Positions 1 to 10,686 of a stretch of 64,000 nucleotides of DNA are shown here, piece by piece. The translations under genes were made by a program, and so were the position numbers. This stretch comes from Bubalus kerabau (lineage: Eukaryota; Chordata; Mammalia; Artiodactyla; Bovidae), in assembly GCF_029407905.1 (NCBI RefSeq), contig NC_073630.1:53531001-53595000 (forward strand). The letters are read 5' to 3'. Within the stretch, counting starts at the first letter, position 1. Each line of letters starts with the position of its first letter. The notes below the pieces were generated by a model, which worked only from the letters and a program-made list of their open reading frames with translations, was not told where the DNA came from and did no database searches.

Positions 1-1285
1 GGTCTCTGTGTTGTTTGTTTTATATTGTGATTATATATTTTCATTGTATAGTCAACTTGTCTACAGGTTTCCAAGAGACAGATGATACTGTGGAAGGATT
101 ATACTTATAGAGAAACATCAAAAATAGCCAATAATTTTAAAATGTATTCATTGATTATATACTCAATGATTATGTTCAAAGCTTATTGCCACAGTTATAT
201 TTCACCTGCTGTAAATCAAAGAGTTCATGGACTTCTAGATGGGAAGGTCAGAAAATAACAATAACATATTAGCATAGTTTTCATACTTATACTAATATAC
301 CCATTTGCCAAGTTAAATCATATCTGAAGCAACAAGTTTATCCTAAGAGGTTCTCTGGGCTTTTGAAGTGGCTCATTTACCAGGTTAATACCTCAATTTT
401 ATCACAGGGTGGTTGGCTACCAACTTCTTGGCAATCTATGCATGAGGAGGCTGCTGCTCTGTATTTCTTCTTTATATTGAAGATCTACATAAAGAATCAA
501 CATCAATTTTCAATTTTCAAGTGTCTGGTTATCTTGAAAGTTTTGTACACATAGAGGTAAGTTTTGTACACATAGCACTTTGCAAGACATTATTTTTATA
601 TTGTGATTTTGGAAGGTAACCCATGTGTAAAAATTATTTGTCTTTCTGGAAATTTACTCCTGATTCCTTTAGTTAAATGCATTGCTACAAAACTGTTCTA
701 TAAAAAGTATGGTGCAATTCACTACTTAGAAATACATCAAAACATCAAGATCCACCTTCCAATAGGACTTACATTTTTGTTCACAGTATTAAATAATATG
801 ACTCATAAAAAATTTTATAACTATTTGTTGCAAATAAAAATGAGTGATTGAAGGTTAACTTATGCAATTTACCATAATCCTTTGAAAGATAATTTATAGG
901 GAAATATTTTAAAATTGTCTTTAAGGGGATTGTTATACATTCTTTCCATGTAAATGATTGCTACTGAAAAATTCTATTTAATTTTTAGCACTAGTGTAAG
1001 AATGTACTTTTAAATGATATTAAAGGTTTATCATGATCAACATATTTTACAGGTACCCTGAGTATAAGCACAGCATAACACAGTATAAGCATATGAATGT
1101 GTAAGTGCATTCAAGGTTCTCTGAAAGAAAATTGGTTGATTGAAGTAGATAGAGAGTAACTGTAGGTTGTATTGCTAAAATAAGCATTTATCACTCTGAG
1201 ATGTGTTTTTGTACTCCTCTGACTTCAGCTAAAATAAAAATCTGTGTTGCAAAAACGGAAAGCAGAGTGAATAAATTCTTTTTTT
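1..1285. other. AT-rich stretch without recognisable gene
   Basis: I see no supported coding region or named repeat here. Open frames are short and low in complexity. The only local structure is a short direct duplication near 540-575. Confidence 0.5.
540..575. repeat. short direct duplication, period 21
   Basis: The 15-mer GTTTTGTACACATAG occurs at 540-554 and again at 561-575, separated by six bases. It is a small local duplication with no sign of function. Confidence 0.8.
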
Positions 1286-1289
1286 AATG

Positions 1290-1425
1290 AGAAGTGGCAT
1301 AACGGCCTCATAGGAACAAAAACACTAAGCTTTGGGTTGGAGGATCAAGAATTAAGTCCCATCTCAGCAACCATTTTATCTGAGGCAAGTTACTTAACCT
1401 CTGCAAGTCCATTTATAATACCTCT
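1290..1425 (+). mobile_element. MIR SINE fragment
   Basis: The stretch follows the order of the 5' and core part of a MIR SINE: a transcribed-tRNA-like head, then the 'gcaagttacttaacctctgcaa' type segment typical of MIR, ending in a short T/A-rich part. It is strongly diverged, as expected of an element inserted before the placental radiation. It could also be a related MIR subfamily. Confidence 0.55.
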
Positions 1426-1439
1426 TGTGTGACATGGGA

Positions 1440-1865
1440 ACATGCTGGATGTTCTTCACTTGCCTGCGCAGACCTACATTCCATCTCTCTCCATCCTGCT
1501 CTGTGTCTCTGGGGGGTGATATTTACAGGATGGACCAATCAAGGATCTTGACCTTCTGACATTCAGTGAATGGGAAACACCAACAGGTGGGTAATAATAG
1601 AAGTTTAATGTTTATGCCCTTGGTTTTTCTGTGTCAGGTTGAAGACTGAAGAATGGTGATTTTCCTCTCTGGACATCTCTTCCTACAACTCCAGGTCCTG
1701 CTGGGTGCTCTAACTATTCCCATCATTAACACTTTCAGGCCAAGCAGTGTTAAGACCTGGGTTCTCTCACTATCTCCTGTGGATTTTTCTTAAGTCTAGC
1801 CCTACCTATGAAAGCGATTCCCTTATTAAACAATCATCAATTCCCCTCCTTTGAGTATGTAGTTA
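1440..1865 (+). mobile_element. ancient interspersed repeat, family not assigned
   Basis: A relatively GC-rich block ends in a tract resembling the 3' part of a common mammalian repeat: a gene-desert type 'ccaggtcctg..ggtgct..' segment followed by 'ttattaaac..tcaattcccctc..ttgagt'. The same order of landmarks appears at about 36060-36270. It is probably a degraded LTR or LINE 3' end. I do not recognise the subfamily. Confidence 0.35.
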
Positions 1866-2745
1866 TCTTCTGGACCCATATTCACATGGAGGAGAAAGAA
1901 AATTCCAGCAATGTATGGTTGTTGTATGGATTTATTGTTGTAAGTGCAAGAAAGGTTAAGATGTACTGAATGTCAAATGAACATTAGTTAAAATAATCTA
2001 GGTCATCTACCTCCAAGTCTTTGAAGATTTGAAATATGTGTCTGGCTATTTAGCTGAATCAATATCAGCAGGAGATATTGATCCAAAGGAGCTGGATCCT
2101 GATCCAGCTCCTGATCCAAAGGAGCTGGTCTCCATTCAGCACTTTAGACTCCTGCTTCTGCCAGTCTCCACAGTTTTCTTAAGATGTACAGCTATTCAGA
2201 ACAATGTTATTAAAGCATATCAGGTGTTTTTTATCCACCCCTATGTTTTAGAATGTTTCTTATTCCTGACACAGGATTTCAAGTTACTCTGTCTAAAACT
2301 CGGCAAGTATGTGAATTTTCTAAGATGTCTGTTGGGAAAGTTACAGTTGTAGTGTTGCTAGAAAAAGAGGGATTGACATTGCTGAGGAGATGACAATGCC
2401 TCAATTGATGGATAACAAAGGTGACAAGAACATGAAGATGATTATGAATTCTTGACATTTTCCTACAGGGCAAAGGCATCTCATATCACATGTTGTGAAG
2501 GTGATACTCAATTCAAAGAAATTATACTTACAACTTTCTACTTATTTTAGAGACTTGATTAGGAAAAAGTTGCAAGTTTCACATACTAAATTTGAATGTT
2601 GGAATAAGAGAGAGCACCCCCTCACCATCAATCTGCTTATACTATGGTACAATAGTAAAGTGGAAAGACCAACAAAGCATCAATCTAGATACATGGCTTT
2701 CAGTCAAATCTCAATTCAAACTCAGAGAATGTCCTTGGGCTCTGT
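1866..2745. other. no recognisable gene; local palindrome
   Basis: No coding region or named repeat could be supported. A small inverted plus direct repeat lies at 2079-2128. The open frames of 107 and 123 codons that cross this stretch have no recognisable domain, and I treat them as chance. Confidence 0.5.
2079..2128. repeat. palindrome combined with direct repeat
   Basis: An 11-bp perfect inverted repeat (GGAGCTGGATC at 2088-2098, GATCCAGCTCC at 2101-2111) lies between two copies of the 17-mer TGATCCAAAGGAGCTGG (2079-2095 and 2112-2128, period 33). On the plus strand an open frame reads through it as a short Asp-Pro-rich repeat, but nothing else supports translation. Confidence 0.85.
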
Positions 2746-2747
2746 GA

Positions 2748-3292
2748 GGGTTGATTTTATGTATCATCTTGACTGGGCTAAGGCATGCCCAGATTGCTGG
2801 GGAAACATTAACTCTGGATGTGTCCATGGGAGTGTTCCTAGAAGAGATTATCATCTTAATCAGTAGACTAAATAAAAAAGATAGCCTTCCTCAGTGTGGG
2901 TGGGCATCATTCAAACCACTGAGGGCTTGGATAAAACAAAAGGGCAGAGGAAGGGTGAATTAGCTCTCTCTCCTTGAGCTGAGACATTCATCTTCCTCTG
3001 CCCTGGGGTCACTGGCATTCTTATTTCTCTGCCCTTTACGCTCACACTGGGACATACACCTTTGGCCCCTCATTTCTTGGGTCTTTCAACTGGACTTAAC
3101 GCTCTTGGCCCCAGGTTCTCTGGCCTTCGGACTTAGACTGAATTAGACCGTCTGCTTTCCTGGTTTTCCAGATTGTATATGGCAGATTTGGGGAATTCTA
3201 GGCCTCCATAAACACATGAGCCAACTCCTAAAGTCTCCTTTTAGATATGTTTTGCTGGTTCTGTTTATTTGAAGAATCCTGACTAACATAGG
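2748..3292 (+). mobile_element. ancient ERVL-type LTR (MLT2-like)
   Basis: The whole block follows a widespread mammalian LTR-type repeat. It opens with a 'tcaacttgactgggc' motif and passes through 'tagactaaataaa' and a 'tgtgggtgggcatcat' segment. It contains a pyrimidine-rich centre with several 'ggact' units, and ends with 'cctccataa..catgagccaa' and 'gaatcctgactaacat'. The order is intact across about 545 bp, so this is a nearly complete solo LTR. The subfamily name is from memory and uncertain. Confidence 0.6.
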
Positions 3293-4052
3293 CACATCAG
3301 TTAGTTAACTGCTTTAGGTCTCATTTTAGTAAACAGATGAGAATTTTAAAATTACGATTTTATCCACATCATGCATGAGACTGGTGGTAGAGTTAAATCA
3401 TATGCACACATTTTTCAATTATCTTGTCTCATTGTAGACAAATTACTTAACCTTTTTAAGATTCAGTCTACTTATCTATAAAAAGAGAAGTGTGTACTGG
3501 AGTCATGTTTTCCAGGTAGGTCCTGAAAAGCTATAAGTTTCTTAAAAGGTTACAATAAGCCTAAATTATTGATAAGATAGGTAGCTGTTATCATCTCAGA
3601 AGGTTATAAAATTACAGTTAATGACATAAAATTTATATTCAGAAAAATTGAGCAATTTATTCCAGTAGTAACTCATGTAAAATAATGTTTATTCAAACAT
3701 GCACTCTGGGTTACTATTGGAATTGTTTTCAATTTGTAGAATATACATACATACAAACATATAATTAATGGTGAACCATGTATTAGTTACCTTACCTCAA
3801 GTTAGAAACTAGAATTGTTGTTTCAATATTGTCTGTTATCAATATGTCCCAATGTTTTAGCAAATATAATAAATATAAAACCTAAATGAGTAACTTTATA
3901 TTTGAGGGGTCACAAATATCACTATTTTTGATATTTTACTCCAATATCAAACAACAAAAACTGAAGGAAAACTAGATAACATGCCAAAATATTCAATGAA
4001 AATATAATTGGATATAATGTCATAGTTTCAACATCATTGAAAAATCCAATAT
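3293..4052. other. AT-rich stretch, one MIR-like scrap
   Basis: Around 3419-3500 there is a diverged MIR 3' segment ('aaattacttaacctttttaag..'). The rest is AT-rich sequence in which I see neither a gene nor a named repeat. Confidence 0.45.
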
Positions 4053-4054
4053 AT

Positions 4055-4180
4055 GTGCTTAGTTGCTCAGTCATGTTCAACTCTTGGGACCCCATGGACT
4101 ATGGCCTGCCAGGCTTCTCTGTCCATGGGAGTCTCCGGGCAAGAATACTGAAGCGGGTTGCCATTTCCTTCTCCAAATCC
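4055..4180 (-). mobile_element. Bov-tA/Bov-A SINE, partial, antisense
   Basis: The block reads as the reverse complement of the Bov-A part of the ruminant SINE family: 'gctcagtcatgttcaactc', 'gaccccatgg', 'gccaggcttctctgtccatg', 'gttgccatttccttctcc'. The tRNA-like head expected further right is missing, so the copy is truncated. A TTTTG-rich tract (4188-4217) follows. Confidence 0.85.
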
Positions 4181-4219
4181 AAGGAAGGAATTTTTTGTTT
4201 GTTTTGTTTTGTCTTTAAA

Positions 4220-5550
4220 CCAGGGGTAACCAGGATAAGAAGATCAATAACAATGTGTACAGCCTAGAAAAAATTCTTAATGTTAAAATAGAAAATCAAT
4301 TAAAGTTTAAGAAATCAACTATAAAAGAATGGGGGCAAAAGATAAGGTAATATTTCTTCAATTTAAGACTAATAAAAACATTTCTGAACCTGTACTGAAG
4401 TGAAAGAAATCTCCAATTTGAAAAATGGTATATTTGGCTATATACAATCTTGGAACTAATAAACTAATAATAAACTATTAAAATGTCTTTTTAACACATC
4501 ACCGATACACAAATTTTGCACAGTGAAGGCTATTTTATTCATTCATTTTTCAAACAACAAATGTCTAGAAAAGGCAAACACTCCCTATTAAACATGTAAA
4601 ACAGTCACACATGTACACATTTAAATGCCAGTAAATACAATATAAGCGTGAAGCTTAGAATAAATCATTTGAATAAAAGAATAAGCAAGAAAAATTTTCT
4701 ATCATGTAGAAAAAAGTAAATATAAAGATGATACAAGTTTTAATTATATACTATTAAAACATTATTAAACTATGTAATATATAACATTATATTTTAAAAT
4801 TGACTGTAAAGTATGGACTTTTTATTTCTGTGAAACATATTTAGGGCTTTAAGCAGGATGGAATTTTAAGTTAATTTGAGAGAAATAAATGTCTTAACTA
4901 TATATAACTTAAAATTAGAAACACTCTCTCTCCATTTATTCAAAATGTCTTTTACTAGCCATTTAAATTTGGTAGACTGACCTCTTTGAGTCTATCACCT
5001 CGGATGTGAGATGTGTATGACCCAATAGAACCAATCTTGAAAGTATATGATGGAAAAGTATCCATGAGATCTACCCAAATTATAAAAAGGCTAGAAGGAT
5101 TGAACATTAGTGGAACAATTCAGATTTTAAAATCAGCAAGACCACCTTCACTGCAGAGTGGAGAACATTTTGGAATGCCTGAAGTACATATGGATTCAGA
5201 AAACCATCGTGTACTTACTAATTCCATTCAGTCTTTTAAAAAATGCATGCATAACTAATGAAAAAAAAAAATCTCAAGAGTCACACATGTGGGTAAGCCC
5301 ATCTTAGCAAGAGTATTTTTACCCTTTCCTCAAAAATGTTTCAACCAGGAAGTCACTATATATTTTGTGCGCCTAGGAGTTGGCTTCCCAATTTTCTCTT
5401 TCCTCAAACTAGAATTACTTTAGATTGATCTAGTTGCAAATATAACATTTCAGATAATATATATTAAAAAATGAAATAAAACAATAAAATATATTATTTT
5501 GAAGCTCCTTTGAATGCTTTTTTTCTTACCATTTGATAAAGCCCTATCTC
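4220..5550. other. AT-rich stretch without recognisable gene
   Basis: No coding region is supported. The open frame at 5013-5258 (81 codons) has no recognisable domain and no conserved context. No named repeat could be assigned with confidence. Confidence 0.45.
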
Positions 5551-5554
5551 CATT

Positions 5555-5690
5555 TATCCTCCTAATAAATCTGTTAGGTAAAATAATTTTAGCTTTATTT
5601 TATAGATGAGTTAAATGTTCCAAGTTTAAAGGGCTAGAAAGTTGTGATCTATAATTCAAATTCACATATTCTTATTCCAAAACCCCCCTC
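5555..5690 (+). mobile_element. MIR SINE core fragment
   Basis: The order 'ttatcctcctaataaatctg', 'gttaggtaaaataatt', 'ttttatagatgagttaaatg' matches the MIR core (lack of a head or tail indicates truncation). It is strongly diverged. Confidence 0.6.
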
Positions 5691-5829
5691 AAATAATTTC
5701 TATATATTACTATTCAAACTAATAGTAATTAGTATTCAAACTAATATTGTCATTATTAATGATGACATTAATACTACTTAGCTGTACACATACAACTGTA
5801 CACATAGCTTATTTTTCTTCAAATATCTC

Positions 5830-7915
5830 TGTCTTTCTTTCCTAAGGGATTCTTCATTTCTCTTCCCATTTTTAGATTATTCATCGACACACACAGATGT
5901 GCATGTATTTTCCCTACTCTTACCTATGGCTACTCTATATTAATCGATACACAAAACAACAAATAGAATGAACACACAAGATAAAATTTAAATACTAAAA
6001 CAAATACTTTTGTATTTTTCACACAACATAAATTATTATTATTGCATAAGGCCTACTCTACCCAGTTTCCTCTCACCATTATACAGATAACCAGTCATGG
6101 GAATAAATATATAATATACACACATATTCCTAAAATATATTGTCTCATTTTGATAGTAAATAGGAGCTTCATTAAAATATAGTATAATATTCTAATTATG
6201 TTTCTGAGATTCATTCATGTTGTTTATAATTCTTTCATTTTCACCTCTGTGTAATATTCCATCAGGCCAGGGATTAGCAAACTTCTGTAAATAGTCCGAA
6301 AATGAACTGTTTGGTTTTAGAGGGCATATGTTTTCTGTCACAAGTACCCACTCATATGTCATAGAGAAAAAGCAGCCTTACACAATATACAAACCAATGA
6401 GTGTGGCCGTGTTCCATTAAAATATAATAGGAGGCTTGCCTGCTTTGACTTATGTTCTATAGTTTGCCAATTCTTGCATTGCATGAATATGGCGAAACTT
6501 AGTTCTCTCTTCTCCTGTCTGTAGATACTTTTGTTGTTTTTAGTTAGCTATTATAAATGATTCTTGCTTTGAACATTTTAGCAGAAGTTTCCTGGAACAT
6601 ATGTGTATACTTAGAAATGAAATTCCTAAATTTTAGTCAAGCATATTTTTAAAGATAAAGCCATATTTTTCCCAGGGTGAATTTTAGCAATTTTCCATCT
6701 CACTAGAGTGTATAAAAGTCTCTGTTGATCCGCACCCTTGCCAAAAATTGTAATTGTCAGATTTATTCACTCACTCCTGTCTAGCGAATATAAAATTGTA
6801 TCATATTGCAGCGTGAATATTCATTTCCATGAGGTTAACAAAAATAGCTCGTGTTTTTATTTATTTGTAGAGACATGTATATTTTTGTTTCTTTAAAATA
6901 ATTATAAATTTCCTTTTCCTATTTTTGTACTTGATTTTTGTATTTTTTCCTGCTGAGTAAAGATATTCTTGAAAGTGATTCCTTTTCTGGTTATGTTTCA
7001 AAAGTCTTCTTCTGGTTTATGGCTTGTCTTTTTCTTCTCCTTATGATTTATTTCAAAAAGCAGCTTCTGATATTTCTGTTTACTCAGGCAATGTCTTTTG
7101 TTTTTGGATAGTACACTTTGTGAAACTATCCTCATTAAAGTAGTCAATACTGGCTTCAGATTTGCTTTCATGTTTAAAACTTTAATCCATCTGGAATTGA
7201 TATTTTGGGTGTTGGGTACTGTAAAAATGCAATTTCAAAATAATTTCCCAGGTGGATACCCACCACCATTGTCCTGCCACCATTTATTTTATAGACCACA
7301 TCCTTCCCAGTGCAAAAATGATGCAATTTGGACTATATATTGTTTCCATATGTTGTCTTCTTCTAAGCTTATTTTCTTTTCCATTGGTCAATGTTTATAC
7401 CTCTGACTTAATGCCAAAAAGATTTAATTACTAGTTTCATAAATGTTGTAATAGCTGGGAGGAAATTTTTTCTTCTAAGAGCATTTTAGTTGTACTTAGT
7501 CCCTTTATCTACATTTGAAATTTAGAATTATTTTGTCAATTTCCTCAAATATCCTGCTGGGATTTTGATTAAAATTCTATCAAATTCACGAGTCAATTTT
7601 TGAAGAAATAATACTGTTAAAATAGTGACAGTTGCAAGATTTTTTTTTCAGGCATGTTAAAAATTTTCCATAAGAATCTTGTACAACTTTTGTTAGATTT
7701 ATTCCTAGGTAATTTTTAACTAAGTAATTTAAATTTGTGGTTTTCTTTTATAAAATATTACTTTAAAATTATATTTTACTTTGTTTCTAGGACATAGAAA
7801 TGAAAAATATCTCATTAATTCTAATACTGCATCAATGATATTTGGTAGTTTTATTTATAAAATTCAAAACCTCTCATCTAGTATTCATGCTTCTTTTGTG
7901 TCTTAATTGCAGTGA
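5830..7915 (-). mobile_element. L1M LINE, antisense, decayed (3' UTR and ORF2 remnants)
   Basis: Read on the minus strand this is an old mammalian L1. Landmarks visible on the plus strand include 'gtgtaatattccat', 'tcatttctctga'-like and 'atctcactagagtgtataa' segments, 'tttgtacttgattttt', 'ctggaattgatattttgg', 'ttccattggtca', 'ttcctaggtaa' and a closing 'ttgcagtgactgggacattc'. These follow the order of an antisense L1 running from the 3' UTR into the ORF2 end and RT region. All frames are broken. A hAT-type MITE splits it at about 6264-6477. The left boundary is approximate. Confidence 0.7.
6264..6477 (+). mobile_element. hAT-Charlie MITE (MER3/MER20-type)
   Basis: A compact element of about 210 bp starts 'aggccagggattagcaaact' and carries 'tctgtaaatagtccg', 'gggcatatg', 'gtgtggccgtgttcc' and a closing 'tatagtttgccaattc'. 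Its ends are imperfect inverted copies of each other. This is the layout of a common mammalian non-autonomous hAT element. It interrupts the antisense L1 between a 'gtgtaatattccat' and a 'gcatgaatat' segment. The exact family name is uncertain. Confidence 0.65.
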
Positions 7916-8041
7916 CTGGGACATTCACAAAGATCATAAATTGAGTGGGATATTGTGTGTTCCCAGTCTTGCTTACTAAGCAGTGGTTTATGATCATCAA
8001 TAAGAATAATGTTGACTATGTGTTTTAGATAAACACACTTT

Positions 8042-8140
8042 AGTATTCTTGCCTGGAGAATTCCATGGACAGAGGAGCCTGGTGGGTTACAGCCCATGCA
8101 GTCTCAAAGAGTTGGACACAACTGAACTACTAAGCACAGC
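8042..8140 (+). mobile_element. Bov-tA/Bov-A SINE 3' part
   Basis: The 3' half of the ruminant SINE in sense orientation: 'tattcttgcctggagaatt', 'catggacagaggagcctgg', 'agagttggacacaactga'. The head is missing. Confidence 0.88.
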
Positions 8141-8480
8141 AGAAGGCTTCTTCAGATCTCCGTTTCAAGTTCTCTCAAGTAAATCTGAGTTTTCAAAAAC
8201 TCAGTTTTCAAACATAGGCTTTGACTTTTTACTCATTTAGATCCCCTTTCTATATATTCCCACATTTACCTAAAAAGTAATATGAAATTTCTTATTTAAT
8301 AAATTTATCAATATAACAAATTTTGGGCTATGTAAGAGGATTTGTTTATAAAGTATCTTGGATAGAGTCTGCATCATAATTTCAAGAGAAACTATATGAA
8401 AAAATAAATATTAGTGCTATCAATCTTACACTGCTAATATTAGAATTTCATAATATTCCACAACACCTGAGGAAATATTA
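8141..8480. other. no recognisable gene; small palindrome
   Basis: Nothing coding is supported. A 9-bp perfect inverted repeat (CTGAGTTTT at 8185-8193, AAAACTCAG at 8196-8204, 2-bp spacer) is the only structure seen. Confidence 0.5.
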
Positions 8481-8489
8481 GACATTTGT

Positions 8490-9135
8490 ACTTAGGTGTT
8501 ATGCACTGAATGTCCATGTCTTCCTCAAATGTGTACATTGAAATCTTAAGCTTTAAATGTAATGGTATTAGCAGGTGGGTATCTTTTGAAGGAAATTAGA
8601 TTCAGATTAGGTCATGAGGATGGAGCCATCATGAGGGGATTGCTGCTGCTGCTAAGTCGCTTCAGTCGTGTCGGACTCTGTGCGACCCCATAGATGGCAG
8701 CCCACCAGGCTCCCCTGTCCCTGGGATTCTCCAGGCAAGAACACTGGAGTGAGTTGCCATTTCCTTCTCCAATGCATGAAAGAGAAAAGTGAAAGTGAAG
8801 TCGCTCAGTCGTGTCTGACTCTTCGCGACCTCATGGACTGCAGCCTACCAGGCTCCTCTGTCCATGGATTTTCCAGGCAAGAGTACTGGAGTGGGGTGCC
8901 ATTGCCTTCTCTGATGAGGGGATTAGCACCCTTCTAAGAAGAGATGGAGGTATTAAGGCTTCATCTACCCTTCCATGTGAGAATACAGTGAGAAAATAAC
9001 TGTCTGTAAACCAGAAAAAAGATACTCACCACAAACACTTTCCAGCTTCCAGAAGTGTGAGAAATAGATGTCTGTTCTTTAAGCTACGTAGTCTATGATC
9101 TTTAATTACAACAGTTCAGGCTAAGACACTAGAGA
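8490..9135 (+). mobile_element. MaLR-type LTR (MLT1-like), split by Bov-A2
   Basis: Left part (to 8641): 'taggtgttatgcactgaatg', 'gaaatcttaagc', 'aatggtattagcaggtggg', 'taggtcatgagg..ggagcc'. Right part (from 8925): 'tagcacccttctaagaagag', 'ccatgtgagaatacag', 'tgtaaaccag', 'agtgtgagaaatagatgtctgtt', 'aagctacgtagtctatg'. Together they give the full order of a MaLR LTR. A Bov-A2 SINE with a target-site duplication sits exactly between the two parts. It is a solo LTR, with no internal retroviral sequence next to it. Confidence 0.7.
8642..8913 (-). mobile_element. Bov-A2 SINE, full-length dimer, antisense
   Basis: Two Bov-A units lie in tandem, read antisense. The first starts at the GCTGCTGCTGCTAAGTCGC tail and the second at 'aagtcgctcagtcgtgtctg', joined by the linker 'aaagagaaaagtgaaagtg'. 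A perfect 11-bp target-site duplication, ATGAGGGGATT, flanks it (8631-8641 and 8914-8924). It inserted into an older LTR. Confidence 0.95.
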
Positions 9136-9474
9136 TTTTTGCATGGTAACTATTCTACTCTCATTGATGACAGACTTGATTCACTAAAAGCCCCTATGGG
9201 TGACCAATGTCATAAAAACTTCCATATACAATAGGGTCTCAATGGATGAAGGATTTAAAAAATGCATCTTAAATAACAGTTTTAAGTATATACACACACA
9301 TGATGTTACTGTTATTGATATTTATTGATGATTAAAGACAAATTTGCTCTGGAAAAAAGAAAATGCTTCCTTCTTTCAATAGCTTAACAGAGAATTACTA
9401 GCTCACCAGATTTGAGCCTAAAAGCAGAACAGACTCATTTTACCCAGTGGTTTGCTGAGGTCTCTCCTTTCTTA
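9136..9474. other. no recognisable gene
   Basis: AT-rich sequence with a short TA/CA tract near 9286-9302. I see no gene and no named repeat. Confidence 0.5.
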
Positions 9475-9952
9475 TTAAAAAGCAGAGACAACACTTTGCC
9501 AACAAAGGTCTGTATAGTCAAACCTATGCTTTTTCTAGTACTCATCCAATGGGTGTGAGAATTGGACCAGAAAGAATACTGAGTGCAGAAAAACTGATGT
9601 TTTTGAATTGTGATGCCAGAGAAGACTCGAGAGTCCTTTGGATTGCAAGGAGATCCAACCAGTCCATCCTAAAGGAAATCAGTCCTAAATATTCACTGGG
9701 AGGACTGATGCTGAAACTCCATAATTTTGGCCATCTGATGTGAAGAGCTGACTCATTGGAAATGATCCTAATACTGGGAAAGATTGAAGGCAGAAGGAGA
9801 AAGAGGTGGCAGAGAATGAGATGGATGAGATGGTTAGATAGTGTCACTGACTCAATAGACATGAATTTGAGAAAACTTTAGGAGATAGTGGAGACCAGCG
9901 TGCTGCAGTCCATGGTGTTTCAAATGGTCAGACATGACTGAGCAACTAAACA
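9475..9952 (+). mobile_element. BovB LINE 3' end, 5'-truncated, old copy
   Basis: Sense BovB: starts at 'aagcagagacaacactttgcc', continues through 'agtgcagaaaaactgatg', 'ttggattgcaaggagatcc', 'ttggccatctgatgtg', 'gagatggatgagatgg', and ends with 'gacatgactgagcaactaaac'. It keeps only the sequence for the last third of the ORF plus the 3' tail. Many substitutions and small indels close all frames. Confidence 0.9.
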
Positions 9953-9954
9953 AC

Positions 9955-10686
9955 GCCTTTCTTACAAGGACAGTTTTCCAACCAGAGGGCATCTGTTGTT
10001 CTGGAGTTAGCAGAGATCTCTATCCACCATCAATACAGAAACTTAGTTGCAATTTAGTCATGGTACTCACCTGTCGATATTCTTTGCCCAGACTAAACTG
10101 TGGCAGGCTGAGAATATGAGCGACTGTGCCCACTCAATGACTTTTCTGCCTATCAGTTTTCTCAGAATATGTGTGCTGCTGGTGATATGTACCCATGACC
10201 CCTTTGTCCAATTTAATGTTCTGCCTTCTAAAATTCATTTCTTCACAACTGATCTGATTCTATTAATAGAAATTTCAAATATTTTGCTAATAGGAGGATA
10301 TGCATCATAATCCTTAAATATCCTAATGTATATTGTTACCAGCATCAGGACTCATCATTTCATAACTTGAGGACATTTAGCATCTCAGGGCTTCATTCAA
10401 GAAAATTAATCTACTTTTCTTTCAAAAAAAATGTAACAGTTGATATATATTTTTTTAAACCATTTCCTACGGGTCCTGTTCAAACCACATCAGTTAGTCA
10501 CATTTCACAATAAGTCTATAGACACACACATGTAATACTTTTAAAAAATCTTTACAATTTGTTATGATCCCATAATAATACTGATATTCATTCAATAAAA
10601 TAGAAAACAGATATGAAGAGTTCCAAATGTGTAACTTGTCCTACTACTCTGTGATCAACTTTGCCATATCACAATTTGCAGATCTC
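9955..10686. other. no recognisable gene
   Basis: I see no supported gene. The open frames at 9934-10310 lack recognisable content. The sequence just left of 10687 is flank, so an open frame starting at 10627 only fuses flanking DNA to BovB. Confidence 0.5.

Noticed and set aside
2495..2963. Overlapping frames of 123 and 70 codons.
   Set aside because: They run into an ERVL-type LTR and have no domain or common composition with real exons.
8642..8913. Repeated units of about 120 bp that might look like a CRISPR-like or satellite array.
   Set aside because: They are the two monomers of one Bov-A2 SINE with a target-site duplication; no spacers or cas genes.
10627..10686. Possible N-terminal extension of the BovB frame at 10.7 kb.
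   Set aside because: Those codons are flanking DNA left of the truncation point, not BovB sequence.
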